NCBI GenBank assembly: GCA_902826685.1
Contig: CADEFT010000022.1
Location: forward strand, 62,001-126,000
Source of the DNA: an uncultured Acidobacteriota bacterium
GTDB lineage: Bacteria; Acidobacteriota; Terriglobia; Bryobacterales; Bryobacteraceae
DNA length: 64,000 nucleotides
Direction: 5' to 3'
Shown: positions 63,601-64,000 of the stretch, piece by piece
Position numbering within the stretch: position 1 is the stretch's first letter
Layout: each line of letters begins with the position of its first letter
Position numbers and translations under genes: made by a program
Notes under the pieces: generated by a model
Database searches by the model: none
Told to the model about the DNA's origin: nothing
Seen by the model: the letters and a program-made list of their open reading frames with translations, nothing else

Positions 63601-64000
63601 GCCGTAACCCGCCGCCTGTCCGCCACCGATTGAGAAATTGTTGTCGCCGTAGTTTTTGCTCTCGGGCGTCAGGGTGGCCAGATCGAAGGGGGAGCGCATG
63701 GCGCCGCCCACCACCAGCGGCAACTCGTCCACCATCTTGTTTGAGACGTTGACGGAGGTCTTAGCGTTCTCCGTCATCAACTGCTCGACGTCGGCCGTTA
63801 CTTCCACCGTCTGCTGCGCCGTGCCGACTTCCATCTGGAAATCGACGCGGATGGTGGCCGCGGCGGCGAGCGTGACGCCATTGCGCACCGACGGCTTGAA
63901 CCCTTCCTTTTCGACGCGGATCTGATAGACGCCCACCGGCAGGTTGACGGCCGAGAAATCACCCGACTCGGCGCTGGTGTGATTGGTGGCCACGTTGGTG
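60679..64000 (-). CDS. TonB-dependent receptor, Oar-like (5' end outside window)
   Basis: About 1107 residues are visible; the frame is still open at the window edge, where TNVATNHTSAESGDFSAVNL is the end of a carboxypeptidase-regulatory-like domain, so the signal peptide and part of that domain are missing. A plug follows (ELPLVVGGAMRSPFDLATLT, GYGITLDGVSAATTR), then a large barrel with TYVLSKLLTDSDSYWPG and a C-terminus ending QVAAKIYW, with the aromatic last residue expected. It is a second, distinct member of the family at 26729-30097. Substrate unknown. Confidence 0.92.
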   Translation of the reverse strand, partial: TNVATNHTSAESGDFSAVNLPVGVYQIRVEKEGFKPSVRNGVTLAAAATIRVDFQMEVGTAQQTVEVTADVEQLMTENAKTSVNVSNKMVDELPLVVGGAMRSPFDLATLTPESKNYGDNNFSIGGGQAAGYGITLDGVSAATTRALQTSWISYNAPSLEMITEFTVDSNGFKAEYGHAAGGLMSFVTKSGTNDFHGSAYEFLRNDKLDARRFFERQRGVYKQHNFGASAGGPVYIPKVFNGRNKTFFFAAYEGFRNRVGSATTSASVPTEEMYRGDFSNWVNAGGNRITIYDPATLSADRRTRQPFANNQVPSARFDSNAVKLMNVYQSGPGGVLKPNNGARPGTSDYVRSNFLITQGVELNPWTKFDIKGDHIFNEKHRLSGFFGYHRIYKNPGAFGAPNQLPGFYTGYNDSRNLSDIYRLSWDWTIRPTLLNRFYAGGNNWRESHYSPNELIGGWQNKFCLQNVPICDNNLSSVGFSEYTQWGGTSNNGSENTVYAFHNDLTWIKGKHTFKFGGMFQRNHYNGFGQQWDAGFSNFSFAGTGIPGETNFNLAGGSSFASFLLGQANNGQIHTVRFISQQWPYFAGFAQDDFRLSRRLTLNLGLRWETTLPPVESKDRWSDFSPTRPNPAADNRPGALIFAGGYPGAEGSRSLAGANYRNFGPHIGLALSLNDKTVVRSAYSRSYGAITTVTGSTHFLGHVQIFDAVNFSSGIEPAYQFSAGFPAYPVPPFINPSFANGNNIPWWQGSEATKPPVNDTWTLSIQRQMPKNFLVEAAYNGLAGSALQSQNLQYNQVPFSFFQRYGRELMNSNINSAAAVSAGLGRPFSSFNSTVAQSLRPFPQYQNIDTASGGGDHSGHSSYHAMMLRLDKRTSGGLTFQTSYVLSKLLTDSDSYWPGASSLDHYNRRLEKSIGQFDVTHNFKLSYLYELPFGKGKRYASRSGLLNYLVGDWRIGAIHLYSNGLPVGLGAAVGFPIFNGSNRATVAGYDGWGGAPANTFDPQNDRFFQPASFFGTQPQDRLGNATRFNPRLRLFPSYTENFSFAKTFPITEKVRLNFRWEAFNLFNRVRFGTGPNGLTNPNFGRLTGNQDILNDPRRMQVAAKIYW

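Noticed and set aside
1-64000. Search for CRISPR arrays, insertion sequences, rRNA genes and prophage genes
   Set aside because: No regularly spaced repeats, transposase, integrase or rRNA-like stretches were recognised; tRNA-Lys is the only RNA gene I can support.

Overview
The window is a GC-rich, densely coded chromosomal segment with short intergenic gaps and no transposase, integrase, phage gene or CRISPR array that I can recognise. The gene families point to Acidobacteriota, most likely Bryobacterales (a Solibacter-like soil bacterium). The evidence is a C-terminal domain of the kind first catalogued in Solibacter, two giant Oar-like TonB-dependent receptors with carboxypeptidase-regulatory N-termini, PSD1/DUF1549/DUF1553 plus DUF1501 gene pairs, leucine-rich-repeat secreted proteins, multihaem TPR cytochromes and a Tat-exported sulfatase. 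This placement is inference from protein families; no rRNA gene is present.

Layout. 1-5.1 kb (+): the end of a cation diffusion facilitator, a small membrane protein, and a three-gene set (124, 775 and 319 aa) whose central gene is a secreted-effector-like protein with a transglutaminase-type Cys-His-Asp triad and a LysM-like tail. 5.1-19.1 kb (-): nine tightly packed genes that look like one 14-kb operon (esterase, Tat FAD enzyme, two LRR proteins, PPK2 kinase, then two PSD1/DUF1501 pairs). 19.2-24.2 kb: hemL, a DUF433/DUF5615 toxin-antitoxin-like pair whose toxin has an altered active-site position, an amidohydrolase with a coupled membrane protein, and a divergent MauE-thioredoxin gene whose start codon overlaps the amidohydrolase start. 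24.2-30.1 kb (-): a TonB-dependent receptor translationally coupled to an 841-aa TPR protein. 30.2-35.1 kb: three multihaem cytochromes (8, 7 and 7 CXXCH motifs) plus a tRNA-Lys; the third cytochrome has no ordinary start codon outside the tRNA gene. 35.2-37.4 kb: M50 protease, cdsA, uppS. 37.5-42.2 kb: secreted proteins of unknown role, including a NIDO/Ig-repeat protein coupled to a propeller-like protein. 42.3-47.3 kb: malate synthase, a cupredoxin-like lipoprotein, haem o synthase, and two envelope proteins. 47.5-53.6 kb: two tandem YVTN-propeller paralogues. 53.6-60.7 kb: sulfatase, a small secreted protein, a run of four hairpins, then icd-glnE-TPR. 60.7-64 kb (-): a second TonB-dependent receptor, cut by the window end.

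Taken together, the genes describe a heterotroph with a large investment in the cell envelope: uptake of large substrates through outer-membrane receptors, Tat- and Sec-exported hydrolases and sulfatases, periplasmic c-type cytochromes, and secreted repeat proteins. Housekeeping functions (tetrapyrrole, lipid and undecaprenyl synthesis, glyoxylate shunt, TCA cycle, nitrogen control) lie between these accessory blocks. Many neighbouring genes overlap by 1 or 4 bases (TGATG, ATGA, GTGA), so translational coupling is widespread.
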